A stretch of 64,000 nucleotides of DNA from Arbacia lixula. Taxonomy: Eukaryota; Echinodermata; Echinoidea; Arbacioida; Arbaciidae. The translations under genes and the position numbers were made by a program. The stretch lies in assembly GCA_963669155.1 (NCBI GenBank), contig OZ022578.1:14590428-14654427 (forward strand), given 5' to 3'. The notes under the pieces were generated by a model. It saw only the letters and a program-made list of their open reading frames with translations. It searched no databases and was not told the origin of the DNA. This document shows, piece by piece, positions 20,128-32,269 of this stretch. Positions within the stretch are counted from its first letter, which is position 1; each line of letters opens with the position of its first letter.

Positions 20128-23100
20128 GTAAGAGGGAATTACACATGGACATGTTGCTTTACGTACACTACAGCACAAAGGAATTGGCATCAGGTAAAGG
20201 GAAAGGGAAGGAGCCGCAGTTTTAAACTGCGGTATATTTTGTCCAGTTCAGTATGAAACACAATGTATTAGCCTAAAAACCATCATGTTTCATGCTGAAC
20301 TGGACAAAATATACCGCAGTTCAAAGCTGCAGCTCCTTCCCTTTCTTTCCTTTCCCTTTACCCGATGCCAATTCCTTTGAGCTGTAGTGTATAGGGGAGT
20401 GAAATGTAAACACAACAAGAAAGTAAGTCCCCCCCCCCCCCAAGCAAAATAACTTTTTATCATTGGTTTTGGGCAAAATAATTTGGCAGGATTGTTCCTT
20501 GACTTATTAACTAACTTCTGTGTTAAAATCACATTAGTCCAACAAGTCATGTATGAGTGAGTAAATTTCAAAGGCAAAAATGTCACTTTTCAAAAGTCAC
20601 AAGGGTAATTGTTCATGCTGTTTTAACAATAGATTTTGGCATTTCTTGGGCGATTTTTAAAGTGCTTTCTCTCAACCATGACACAAAAATTACTTTTCAT
20701 GTTTACATAAATTCTGCTTATTATCTTGCCAATTTCTACCTTTGATGATGTCACGGGGGAATCTTGAGGTGGAGGATGTTTTGAAGGCGGGGCTTATCAG
20801 TGCTGAGAAAAAATAAAGAAAAATTATTTGAACATTTAGGACACATATTTCCATTGAACAGTTAGTGATTTTGTTATCTACCGGTAAATATTATGTTGCA
20901 TCAACATAAGTCGATATACATTTTGATGACAGGGGACCTTTTAACAAAATTGTACTAGCGATGACTAGACTTTGAGGAGGTTTTGGGCGGGTCATCTAAA
21001 ACCTGCAGCCTAGAGACAGGAGTCCGCTGTGTGCTACATGTATGGTCGGCACTACAGTACATGCGTTCAATGGGAGCAATGCCTGCATGGTGTGCTGACA
21101 GGGACAATACGATATTGAATATGGACTCTTGGTGGTGCATTTTAAACGTAAACACGGATAGCTTTTCACTTTTACTGAAAATGTTTGTGAAGCTATGACT
21201 TGCGAAATAATTTCATTCACATTATCATTAGGGTAAACTGCTAATTCCTGCCGAGTCTCATGACTTCATGCAAATGGGACACCCTGTCTTTGATTGTTAT
21301 TTCAGTTCATTCTTTCTATTCCTAATCTTACTCAATTGATCCCTTCATTTAAGTGAATAATGTATCTCGCTTTGTTTTCTAAATAGGAGGAAAGTGACAT
21401 TCTGCAAACAAGAACAAGACAAGGAGAATGTGATTATGGTAAGCACTTTCACAAGCTGACTCTTCTTTTTGATCTTCATTGTATTCTTCACCCCCTTCTG
21501 CTATTTCTTCTGTAAATTCGTCCAACACCATATTCGAGTCAATGTACAATGTATGAAGCAGACTTTTATACATGTATTTAGTAAGATACAAATCTATTTT
21601 ATTATTTTAATGAAACAGAAGGACTTATTACAGGCCGCTTTCATCACAAGTATTACATAGTTGGAACAAAATTTCTGCCTAGCTCAATGTAGCATGGAAA
21701 GTTGACCCTCTCAGTGGTATGTAAAGCAGCTAATGGCAGTTGCAACAGGGTGGAAGACTGATTTATTTTTTAATTGAGTCAGGCATAATGCCTTTAAAAG
21801 CACAGCATTATTAGGTCAAAGCAGTACAGTCACATACAGTTTGGCAAGTCAACAATGGAAAAGATGCATGAAATTAATGCCCTTTATGCAACATTTCATT
21901 TGCCAAGTGGAACTATAGAAACACATTAACCCTCATCTAAGTACACATAATATGTGTAAATGTATACTTGTTCCTTATTATTTGTTCTGTTCTGATAAAA
22001 AATACTTTTGTTATAATGAAATATATGTATAAGCCCTTGATAATGGGGATACATGTAATGGCCCCTGATTGAACATGAATTGGGATACAAATGAAGGAAG
22101 AGAGAAAAGCTCAATATTTTTACATTTCAAGCTCTCTCTTCTGTTATTAATCCTACACAGAGTCCAGCACGTTTGAGAGGTGTCCGATGTGCCGAGAGCT
22201 GATTGCCAGTAATGAGGCTATCAACCATGCCTTCAAGTGCAAGGCCACACCCAGCCTTGAGCCCAACCAGCCGGGCAGTCAGGATGCCCAGCAGAAGGAC
22301 ATGAACTGCCCGGAGTGTGGCGTCAAGTTCCACAAGGAGGACGACCTCAAAATGCACATCAACATCCACACCATGCTGACTCAGAACGCCATCAGGCAGA
22401 ACAGCACTATGATCAAGATGGCCAGTCAGATGCAAATGGACAAGAGTACAGAAACCACTTGTGAGGTGTGTTTGGAGTCCTTCGCAGACCCTACCATGGC
22501 TCCGTACCACGCCATGATGCACAAGACATTCCCTTTCCACTGCAGGAAGTGCAACATCTTCTTCACCAAGCTGGACGAACTCCACAAGACACGCTGCGAT
22601 GACAAGAAGCGCCATAAGGTCTTCAAGTACCACTGCAAGAAGTGCATGAGGGTGCTTCTGAACTCGCACAGGATGCGCCGCCATTGCGGCAAGTGCGTGG
22701 GTCGTGTGGAGACATGCAGACTCTGCAAGGAGAAGTTCTCCACATTCCAAGAGCTGGCCAGGCATGCCGAGATGTGCAATCCAGACGTGAAGGGTGTGGC
22801 ATCAGAGGGTAAGAAAGCAGAAGAGGCTGTTCCCATGGAACGTAGCAACGAAGTGGATCGAACGGCATTCATTGAAGGAGTAGCAAATGGAGTGATGAAT
22901 TGTACCACTGGTGGTAGCAGGTGTGATAGGGGTGAAAACAAAACTCAAACTGGAGATAATGCAAATGATCTTGGCAGGGAATGTAAGATGGAAAGGTGTG
23001 TCAAAGTTAAAGGTGACAATGAATCTGCTGAAGTATGTGAAACAGTGCACCCAGGTATCAGTTACCAGGACAGCAAGGAACTGAACATCATAACACATGA

Positions 23101-25813
23101 TGAGAATACATATGAAGCTCCTGACAAAGAATTAGTTATTTCCAGTGAAGGGGAATCCCAAAGAACTTGTCGTTCATGTGGGAAAGAAATTGAGATTTCT
23201 CAAGAGAAGCAAACCTCCCACAGGACAGCAGACGTATGCATAGATTGTGGCTCCAAAATAGACACATTTGAGGCAAATACAGAGAGATCAGCTATCCTGC
23301 CTCTAAGTTTAACATGTGGAAGAAAGACGTCACATAAAAGAGTCATCCAGCTCCCCGATCAGTCGCACAGACCAGCAGGTCAGCCTCATTACGATCCCAA
23401 TGGGAAGAAAGCCAAGAAAAGAGCCTTTCCGTCAATCTGTCAGTCAGCTGAAGAAGCGAACCACCCTCATAATGAAACAAAGAGGAAGAAAGCAAAGAAG
23501 AGAGAGATATGCGGTGCCTGTGGAGACTCATTCAAGAACTTCAAAAGGCTGGAGGAGCATGCTGCAAATTGTGACGGTGTTCTTAAAAGTAGCGCAGTGG
23601 AAACTGCATTTCCAAAGCCACCCCAACAGCATGATAATGAGATCAATCTAGACTGGAGATGCCCCACAAAGGCATCTAAGCGACATCACTGCCCCAAATG
23701 TAACAAAGGGTTTCACATATCAAAGAAGCTTAGAAGACACATAAAACTGTGCAGAGAGCGTGTCAATCATGCTCTCTTTAGAGATGTGATAGATTTGTGT
23801 CCTAGTGGTGAAGACAATGAGCTATCTCTTGAAACAGAGAAACAGTCCTGGGATAGAATAGATACCACAGGTGTATCCTGTATGAATCCTGACACAGGTA
23901 GACTTCAAACTTCTTCTCAAACCAGTATTAATGATCACCCAACCAATGTAGTCACCAATCTGCCACACTGTAAAGCATTGGATGAACAGTCACATAGTAG
24001 AGATAGTCCAGGCGGCACTGGAAACTTTCATCCAATCATGAAAGCGGGCGTAAATGAGGATGTACACATGACTACCCAAAAAACAACAGAAACCGCAGGA
24101 TTTCCTAACCCAAGTGAAATTGAGTCGACTGTGTCATCAGAAGTACAGAACGGGATTTCCATGTGTCCTCCTCCAGTAGAAGAAGATACCTCAATAGAAT
24201 CACCTTCGTCACCTACATTGCAGAAACAGAATGATCTACACTTCTTGAAGGAGCCAAATACAGATATAAATGCTGAAAATAAGGCATTGCCCAGAGCTCC
24301 AGTACATGAGGAGGATAGTGTACCATATATTAGACATAGTCAGAGTAGCATATCAGCAGAAGCAAATAGCAAAAGTCTCTCCTGTAGCTCAATAGACCAT
24401 AACACTTCTCAAGTTGAAATTGGCCACTGTCAGCGCCAATCTGGGAATATTGGAGGAGTGCCAACTGGAAGTGCAACAACATCTCCATCTTCGTTGGTTG
24501 ACCAACATAGTGTGTTAAGTTATGAGACCGGCGTTTCTACGAACGTTGACACCACTGCTTCCTTTAGTTCTGAGAACAAGAGCTCCACAAGCTGTGACAC
24601 TAATGCAACAATGCATCAAAGAGTTCCCATGGTTGACAAGAATATTGCCAGTGTGAAAACCCAAGATCTCGAATCTCCTATGCAAGGCCTAATTTCTTTT
24701 GTTGACACAAACGTTACGAGAATGGAAACTAAAGGTCTTCTAACTTCCGTCCAACACCAAGTCCGAGAGGTTGATGGAAATGTTACCAGCATGGACACCA
24801 GGGTTCTCGGATCATCCACCGCGAGTGGCAGTGAATGTAAGATGGAGGAATCATCTAGAGAACCTGACCTGTTTCCCTTGATCCAGGAAGAAGTGAACAT
24901 TAGCCAGGAGATACTGCGCAAAGAGGCTTCCATCCATGCCCAAGAACGCAGCCAGCTACCCACACCAGTGATTGATCATACAGATAGTGTGACAGCACAT
25001 GGAGAGTATGTTGCTGGAGATCGTATAGAACATCTGGAGCCTAGCTTGGTTGTTAACCCTGCCACGGGTAACCCGGTTTGTCCTGGTTACCACTGCGTGT
25101 ACTGCTCAGGGGAGTTCCAGTCTAAGGACGAGCTCTGGAAGCATGCTGAAGGCTGCCGCGATGACCACCTCATGTTGATAGCCAGTCAAGTCCAAGGGAA
25201 GGAAGAGTTTGAGCTGATTGAAACACAGACGGATCTCTTCCGCGTTGGCTCAATTCCGTTCCGGCTGAACAACGACTACACCAAGAAAGAGGTGATTCAA
25301 CTTCGAGACGACATCGGCATTGACCTGAGCAACGTCCAACCCACAATTGGTTACAAACCTTCAGAAAGAAATAATTTCCAACATCTGTCCGGGTCTGGGA
25401 AGAAGAAAAAGAAGAAGAAAGGAAAAGATAAGAAAAGGGATAAGCAGAGGGAAAAAAGGAAAGACAAAATGAGAAGAGTGACAAGGGAGAGCTTAAGATT
25501 GAAGAAAGAACTCAAAAACTCTGTACATGAAGCTAATGAAAAGAAACATCCATTGAATAAAAGAAGACCTCAACCAAAGTTCTTTGTGTGTGAACTATGT
25601 AAAAGAATGTTCCAATCAAAAGAAAGGTTAGAGAGACACAGACAACATCATGTGAATTGCGCAATCAAACAAAAGGTCAAAGTCCAGGTCGAAAAGCTGA
25701 AGTTGGAAGAGCTCACTGAAGTTATTGAGCTTAAGGACTCACATTTCAAATGCGAAAAAGAGACAGATTATGCTAAGAAAAGGACAAGTTTGGCACATCC
25801 ATTGAGTTGCTAA
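18136..25813 (+). CDS. Large C2H2/C2HC zinc-finger protein, 3 coding exons, 1,898 aa predicted
   Basis: The exons 18136-20127, 21387-21438 and 22161-25813 join with exact phase: CAG|gtaaga to ctaaatag|GAG, then G|gtaagc to cacag|AG. The start ATG (context aagATGG) is the first Met after an in-frame TGA at 18121. The protein has a long disordered acidic/Ser-rich N-half without fingers, then clustered zinc fingers at about residues 689-890, further single fingers near 1132, 1190, 1657 and 1823, and a Lys/Arg-rich block near 1761-1790. Several fingers are C2HC variants with a final Cys. A nuclear DNA- or RNA-binding regulator is the likely role, but I recognise no ortholog, KRAB, BTB or SCAN domain. 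Confidence 0.88.
20164..20391. mobile_element. Long-armed foldback element, complete copy
   Basis: The left arm (20164-20260) and right arm (20286-20391) are near-perfect reverse complements, carrying tacactacagcacaaaggaa, agggaaggagc, gcggtatattttgtccagtt and tgaaaca. They are separated by a ~25-bp loop. A transcript would fold into a ~97-bp stem. It lies ~36 bp after the exon 1 donor of the zinc-finger gene, and intron retention would fuse its translation to the protein. Confidence 0.92.
20740..20945 (+). repeat. Repeat with gaaggcggggcttatcagt, uninterrupted copy
   Basis: Shared words are gggaatcttgaggtggagga, gaaggcggggctta, ccattgaacagtta and gtgattttgttat. They recur at 32270-33058 (same strand, interrupted) and 31625-31775 (opposite strand). 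It lies in intron 1 of the zinc-finger gene and preserves the empty site of the 32341-32927 insertion. Confidence 0.8.
21387..21438 (+). CDS. Zinc-finger gene, coding exon 2 (52 nt)
   Basis: It is too short to stand out as a frame, but acceptor ctaaatag, donor G|gtaagc and phases 0 and 1 fit both neighbours exactly. The peptide is EESDILQTRTRQGECDYG, and the last codon is completed by exon 3 to give Glu. Confidence 0.8.
22161..25813 (+). CDS. Zinc-finger gene, terminal coding exon
   Basis: This exon has ~1,216 codons and ends at TAA 25811-25813. The fingers include CPECGVKFHKEDDLKMHINIH, a classic C2H2, C-x2-C variants ending in Cys such as CRLCKEKFSTFQELARHAEMC and CPKCNKGFHISKKLRRHIKLC, and a last C2H2 starting CELCKRMFQSKERLERH. 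The first ~600 bp is clearly GC-richer than the Ser/Thr-rich middle (residues ~1250-1640). Near residues 1505-1572 there are three imperfect copies of a VDxNVTSMxT-like unit. Confidence 0.9.
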
Positions 25814-26400
25814 AGCAGAGAAAACTTTCCAAATGGGAGAGAGGAGTAGAAAATTGTCATCAAATGTCATCATGAAGGCATAGGACGTTTCTGACCATAC
25901 TACATGTACTGTACTTGCATCATAGATAGTCTGGCTTCCAGCTTGTTGGGCATTTCTCAACCAAATTTTTCATTGAAAGGGTTTGTCTGCAGTAGACTAC
26001 TCATTCTCAATTTCTTCCCCAGCTCCCCTGACGGGAACTGAGAAAAGATGAGAATGATATAAAAGTAACGAGTCTAATGAGTATTAGACTCACCCTATTT
26101 TTCAGTTTGGATCAGAAATATTCAACAGACTGGAAACCAGGCTACCGGTATATCATAGAGAACCAAGACAGCGCATCGCAGAGCCTGAGCCAAAGTATGC
26201 ATTAGCTTGACAAACTCAGCTTGTGATGGAAAGAGTTACTGACATAGTGCAAGCAATACTGCCTGATAATGCATTGGATGAGATTTTGTACTGGCCGTAA
26301 AGTTAAAGAGCAACAGAAGAGCCACATTGTTATGTAACTGTGTGCATTTCAGTTCAAATTGTAATATGCACAGAGGACTCTCATTCAAATAAACTGTGCG
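25814..26400 (+). other. 3'UTR of zinc-finger gene with AATAAA
   Basis: After the stop codon the sequence is AT-rich with no supported frame. An AATAAA hexamer at 26388-26393 could end the transcript. A second AATAAA at 27875-27880 offers a longer alternative. Which is used cannot be read from sequence. Confidence 0.5.
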
Positions 26401-28364
26401 TCACCGATTGAATTTTTTACAATCTTTTTAACAAGAGTCCACAGTTTCAATTTCTCAATGTGTATGTTTTTTAAATATCATCATTAGAAGTTGTTTGGTT
26501 TGCTCACTCATCTACAATATTTCAACTTCATATCAAACTAGATTTTGCACTTCTTTTGGTTGTGTACATGTATAGTTTCTTCTGATGGACAGCATTGTTA
26601 TCCTTGCACTGTGTTTAAATGGAAACATCAGTATTATGCATTGACACCAACATATTTCACATTTTGTTTAAGAATATGTTCACTCATTTAAGGTTACACA
26701 ATGCTTGAAGTAGCAAATCAGAGTTTTATGTCCAGTATTTTACATTCACGTTACTATGGTGGATGATGTTCTGAAATCTTTTGTAAAGAATGTTCATTGG
26801 CAAAAGTAATACATGAACATGTATACTAAATATTTTTATATTAATAATCCGAGTGCGAACAGTTTATGTATAGACTTTGAGAAATACTTTAACTTATAGT
26901 GAAATATCTCTGAAATATGATGTAATATACGTCAGGTACTGATGAGAATACAACATTGTTTGCTTAAGTTTAAGTAATACATGTATATGTACGAGATAGA
27001 AATCGATGTCATCTTGGATATGAATTGCTGTCAGATAAAACTGATATTCACGTCAAATGCATTTGGAGATTTCCTTCCAGACGATGCTGGGTGCTAGCTT
27101 CATCTCTCAGAGACCAATTAATTTGTAATACTGTACACGTATTGCTGTGATTCGTCTAATGTTTCGTTCCGCTATTTAGGGGTGGATTCGTTAGTGTGAT
27201 ATTGCAAAATTTCTCATTTTTAAGGATTGATAAACTGTTTGTATTTTACACTGCAAACTTTGAACAAGAAAGAAAAGGACAAAAAAAACAAGTTGAAAAC
27301 TGTGGGTATCAATGAAAAGATATAGGTTACAGAGTGGTAGAGATATACTGTATTGTATGCCATATTTTCCGCATGCAAATTCTTTTGCCAATGCAGAACG
27401 TAATAAAATTCCTGCCAGTACTTGAATTAGTACATGTAGTCATTGAATGTCAGCTTGCATTCAATCATATCAATATGCAATTGAGCCGATATGTTAGGCG
27501 TGTGTTGTTTTCTTTGCGGTCTAGGACAGACTAGCAACATTTTTCATGAATGAACCACTATGAAATATACAGCGTCTTTAATCTGCCAGCTTCACTTTGT
27601 GTCATCTGTATTATATTTTTATCAGCTGATCTCCATTTTACATCATTGGCACGCCCAAATGCAATAATAATGTATGTCTTTAATGTTGTTATTACAGATG
27701 TAGTAGCCATATTAGTATTCTTTCTGCCAGAGCTCAAAGCATTACAAGGTACATGTATTCAAAATAATGTGTGAATGCATCAATTTATGAAAACAAACAT
27801 GTTTATCCTGCTGTAGGACTATGAACTGCACAGCTGTATATAGATGTGTGGGGTATATTTTGCAGGCTATGTTGAATAAACTGACTTTCAAAGTAACTAT
27901 GTGACCGAGGGATATTCCAGTCTGAAGCTGTTAACTGAAAGCTATTACAATATTTATGTTAATTTTGGAAATACTTGTAGATGGGTGATATTGTGAGGAA
28001 TATCATACAGTTACATGGTAAGTCAAGTTTTGGAAGTGTGGAGTGTGGCTACTGTCACAACCTCTTAAAATAATTAAGAAAGCCTGATGTTGTCGGACAT
28101 CAAGTCTGTAGACTGGTGCACTCGCAACTCCTGCTTACTCTCATATGTTCATGATTAAAAGTAGAAAAATCAGAGATATGTATTGGGACAGTTTGCATAG
28201 CCAAACAAATTTTGTTTAACCCTCTCAGTACCATAGCTGCATGAACTGTATAATAAGCCATTGAGGTTCTTCTGGCTTAGTAATTCAGATTTCACCCCAA
28301 TCTTTCATTGATCTGTTTCTCTGATTGCTCCATTCCTTCAATCTGCAGCTTAATGTGAAGATGG

Positions 28365-28545
28365 GGAAGCACTCGTTATTCTGAACGTTACGCGACAAAT
28401 GCTCGGATTAAAAAACCATTTCTCATTTTCGGATTAAGAAGCATTGAGGTATAGGCGATTAACGTGTTTCGGAATTACGGACCTTCAGAATAACGAACTT
28501 TCAAAATAAACGAACCTTCAGAATATTGAACTGTAACCGTGAAGA
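28365..28545. mobile_element. Tc1/pogo-like MITE remnant with cgttattctgaa ends
   Basis: The left side carries gcactcgttattctgaacgt. The right side carries cggaccttcagaataacgaa followed by a second gaaccttcagaata unit, which is the inverted form. This doubled gttattctgaaggttc style of end is familiar from pogo/Tigger-like elements. It is degraded and has no frame. Confidence 0.5.
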
Positions 28546-29365
28546 TTAGCTCTCTCTTTAACCCTTTGTGTGCCAACTCAAATATTATAACTTGCTTCTG
28601 ATATGCATTAAGAAATGTTGCTTTATGTAAAATATGAACTTGTGTGAGCCATGTGTAGTTTCTATTTACTTGTAAAAATCTGCTCAAAAAATGCATTTCA
28701 AAGAATATGAAATTGTTAATATGAGAAAATGTTTTTATTTTGTGTTTGGAAAAACATGAGAAATGAAATTCACAAGAGATTTGTATTGTGCTCATTTCCT
28801 TGTCTGGGCTCTCTTGTAGAATACATTTGTGTCTGATAGTAATGAAACTTTGGGAAGAGAGTTGATGGTGAACACATTATTTTAGGTTGTGATGGTATGT
28901 GTATGTGTGTATTTCTTTGTGTGCATGTGTCCATGTGAATTTTTGGTTTGTTGCTGTTTGTTATTAAATAATGAATGTGTGCTTGTTGCCATGAGATCAG
29001 AAAAAGTGACAGTCTGTACATGTACTAACAACCATATCTGGGTCAAATGAGAAGATAACACCGTATACACTGTATCTCCATGTTTTTACATCTTTATACA
29101 TGTACCTGGCCCAATTCTAGACAGTACCTTCCCATATACCTTGCCAAAGGAAGGCAACCCTTATTCCCGTGCTCTTCCATAAATGTGTATGAAATATGAA
29201 CCTACGTACATGTACAACAGGTGAAGTCTAGTCCGTGTACCTACATTTTTTTTCCTTGCACGCGCAGCTCAGAAATGAAATAGCGCCATCTCTTTTTCTA
29301 TTTCAATTTCTGCATACGTCTTTGTCCTTTGCTCTGTCTGCTTTCACCCCGGCTTTCACTCTCTC

Positions 29366-29381
29366 TCCCTCTCATCTCTCT

Positions 29382-29426
<45 letters not shown>

Positions 29427-29590
29427 TCCCTCTCTCTCTCTCTCCCTCTCATCTCTCTCTCTCTCTCTCTCTCGATTTGGTTTTTAGGCTTTGATGGGAT
29501 TACAATCACACTCGAGCATTCCTCTCTCTCTCTCTCTCTCGATTTGGTTTTAAGGCTTTGATGGGATTACAATTACACTCGAGCATTCCG
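29366..29590. repeat. CT microsatellite with a local tandem duplication
   Basis: A (TC)n tract with C and A interruptions is followed by a ~63-bp unit, ctctcgatttggttttTagg through cactcgagcattcc. The unit is repeated immediately with two substitutions and its own (TC)n tract, suggesting slippage or unequal crossover. Confidence 0.9.
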
Positions 29591-31009
29591 TTATCTCAAG
29601 ACTTGATTTTCATCGGTTTCTAATGTGATACATGTGTAGTTATATATGTTTATATATGTTTAACATTTCATAAAAAATAGAGATAATCTGAAGAATCTGA
29701 AACTTTAATTTGATTAGAGTCCCTGCTCTGTTAGGTTTCTCCATGTAGAAGCATTTTTAATCGGTACCATCAAATATATCGGCCTGTGTACTATATTTTG
29801 ACAAGTGGGGATTTAAACCAGCATCTACAAGCATCATCATTTCGAGTTGGCACCTTTAATTGTTTCAAGGGACTGTCTTCGACATGGAAAGAGGATGTGC
29901 TAAATGAGGGACACTGTCTTGTATTTTCGGGGAATGTTTTGCCATCTCATTAGCAGAATTAATGATAATTATCGCTGTTTTTATGGTAATTTAAAGGGCG
30001 CAAATGTTTTTGTTTTGTTTCTTTTTCAGACAAGGGGCACTTCAATATAAGTCGAGATCGAATACACTAACCTGGCTCAACAGATGCACTGTTTATTTAC
30101 TGTCATTTTCCATTTCGAGAGAGGGCACAGAGAGGATTTAATTGAAATAACATTTTTCCCCTCCGAAAAGGGAGTGATGCATTTTGCAAAAAGAGCATTT
30201 GGGATTTTAGGAAGTAAGCAAATAATCAACGTTGGTGAAGGTGATGGGACGAACTATCACTTCCAAGGCGATCTGGATGTAGTTATCTTTCTGAAGCGCA
30301 GCTGAGGAAAGATAGCGTATAAATTCAGATCGCCGTACTGAAAATATTGATAAAAATATTGATCACGCTATGGGACTGTGAGGAGTGAAGAGATCAGCGA
30401 AACCAAAAAGCACTATCACTTAGAATGTAACGAACTTTTCAGTGATGGGCAAAACTACGCATACAACGTGATCAACTCTTGACCAATCCTATAGCAACAT
30501 TCTTAGTATGTGGAATATAATGTTTGCTATCACTAGAAGGGACTCATTTATAACGTTGAAAGATGGGCACTTGTGTTGACAAGAGTTTGTGTGCGCGTAC
30601 ACGTATGTGTGTGTGTGGGGGGGGGGGGGGGGACGCTGTTTTCTTAGATCACTAGTGCGATAATTTGGTGACTATAACTTTCACTAAATAAACAAAAACA
30701 TACTTCAATAAAACCTGTAGACACATGAAAGTGCGTGTGATGTCAAAATAATGCACAGTGATTAGGCCTTGTCCTTGTTCAGCTGATAGTGATTGGGGGT
30801 TCGATTGGCTAACTGCGGATGTGATGCCGGATACAAGTGGAGATAATTAGTGTGCGTATTGGTATATACATACCTTGTAATTGAAAACTACGGCAGTTGG
30901 TTGGTTAAATGGTTGATGGAGTGGTTGTATGATGAGCGCCTGCTTTGTTACATGCTGGATTTACCACATCATATTGGTGTCTAGTTAGAACGATATGATA
31001 ATTGTACAG

Positions 31010-31135
31010 GGCAGTGGCTTAGACAGGGGATGACTGGGCTGCCAACGCTCGAGAGGGCGCGAAGGCGCCCGAGCGAGGGAGCGAAGCCCGAGCCGGGGGG
31101 AGGCTCCCGGAGGGAGCTTTTGCAATTTTGAACTT
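31010..31135. repeat. GC-rich gcgcccgagcgagggagcga repeat
   Basis: A sharply GC-rich island contains gagggcgcgaaggcgcccga, gggagcgaagcccgagc and a hairpin-like gaggctcccggagggagc, then returns to ttttgcaattttgaac. It stands out against AT-rich surroundings. I recall similar gagcga/gcgaag repeats in other marine invertebrate genomes but did not verify this. Confidence 0.6.
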
Positions 31136-31207
31136 GAAATCGTGCAATCTGATGCATACCCAATGAGGTAAAATAACACACACAAGCGTGTACGCACACA
31201 CACACAT

Positions 31208-31217
<10 letters not shown>

Positions 31218-31282
<65 letters not shown>
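31218..31282. repeat. Compound (CT)n(CA)n microsatellite
   Basis: About 15 CT units run directly into about 15 CA units after a run of C. Translations across it give meaningless Cys-Val and Arg-Glu repeats. Confidence 0.95.
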
Positions 31283-31284
<2 letters not shown>

Positions 31285-31624
31285 TATTTCACTAAATAAA
31301 CAAAAACATGCTTCAGTATAACCTTGATTTAAAGTGGGCAGTAGTGCAATGGTCAATGTCATGGATAGTCAATAATTCAGACAGTGGACCCTTAGAGATC
31401 TCACGCAATACAGAACAGTATGAATATAAATTCAAGATATATCAATTCGTTTCAACATTGATTGATGATGTGTATGCATGCACTGCTCATTAAAATGAAT
31501 AAATGAATTTGATTGATTGATTTGTTGAAGCTCCCATTCATTAACCTCAACCCGTTACATTGTACGACTTAGGCTACTATATTTTCCATGAACTTTAGGC
31601 GTAGAATCATGACCTCTGTTGATC

Positions 31625-31775
31625 AACTTAATATGTATATAACAAAATCACTACCTGTTCAATGGAAATGTGTGTCCTATATTTTAAGAGATTTTTTTCT
31701 ATATTTTTCTTAGCACTGATAAGCCCCGCCTCCTACTCACAATTCCTCTCGTTACATCATTAAAGGTAGAATAAT
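31625..31775 (-). repeat. Inverted copy of the gaaggcggggctta repeat
   Basis: In reverse complement it shows ggcggggcttatcagtgct, the A-rich middle and ccattgaacaggtagtgatt, in the same order as 20740-20945. Confidence 0.75.
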
Positions 31776-32269
31776 AGATGCAGTTTTTGTTTCTTTTCAA
31801 TTTTTTTTAAAATTGATTTTCACATTTGTTTTTATAACACTACAAAGAACAACAATCATACAGAAATCAAATAATTGCATAACATTATAAGAACAATAAT
31901 CATACACGAATCATTGTTGCAATAATAAGAAACATTCAAATAAAGAAACAAACCTGATGTAAAAGCTAAAACAATCAGTCTCGACGTGGTTTGAGTTGTG
32001 CCAATTTTACAACAATCATGAACAATTAACAATAATGCCAATAGCTATTCATTGAAATGACTACTTGCATGTGCTTGTATATAAAATGCAAATGTGTCAT
32101 TTTTTCCTTGGAATAGCTACATTTCTGACATAAGGAAACGATTATTCCTTAATGATGAAAGGTTGTTAGATGGAATTGTGTGAAGATCATGCTTTTGTGG
32201 GCAGGTGGAGGTAGTCATATTGCAATGTTTAGTTTGAGCATCAATTCTGTCTATTATCCTGATAATGTA

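Noticed and set aside
20128..20256. Extension of the zinc-finger exon 1 frame to a stop at 20254
   Set aside because: A strong donor (CAG|gtaaga) at 20127 and in-phase downstream exons show that the tail is intron, including the foldback arm.
22127..22765. 212-codon open frame on the minus strand
   Set aside because: It is antisense to the zinc-finger exon, whose plus-strand frame has clear Cys/His fingers. The long shadow comes from GC-rich codons.
29235..29561. 108-codon Ser/Leu-rich frame
   Set aside because: It is driven by the CT microsatellite and has no splice context.
30981..31362. 103- and 125-codon frames with Cys-Val and Arg-Glu runs
   Set aside because: They cross the (CT)n(CA)n microsatellite and the GC-rich repeat, with no domain.
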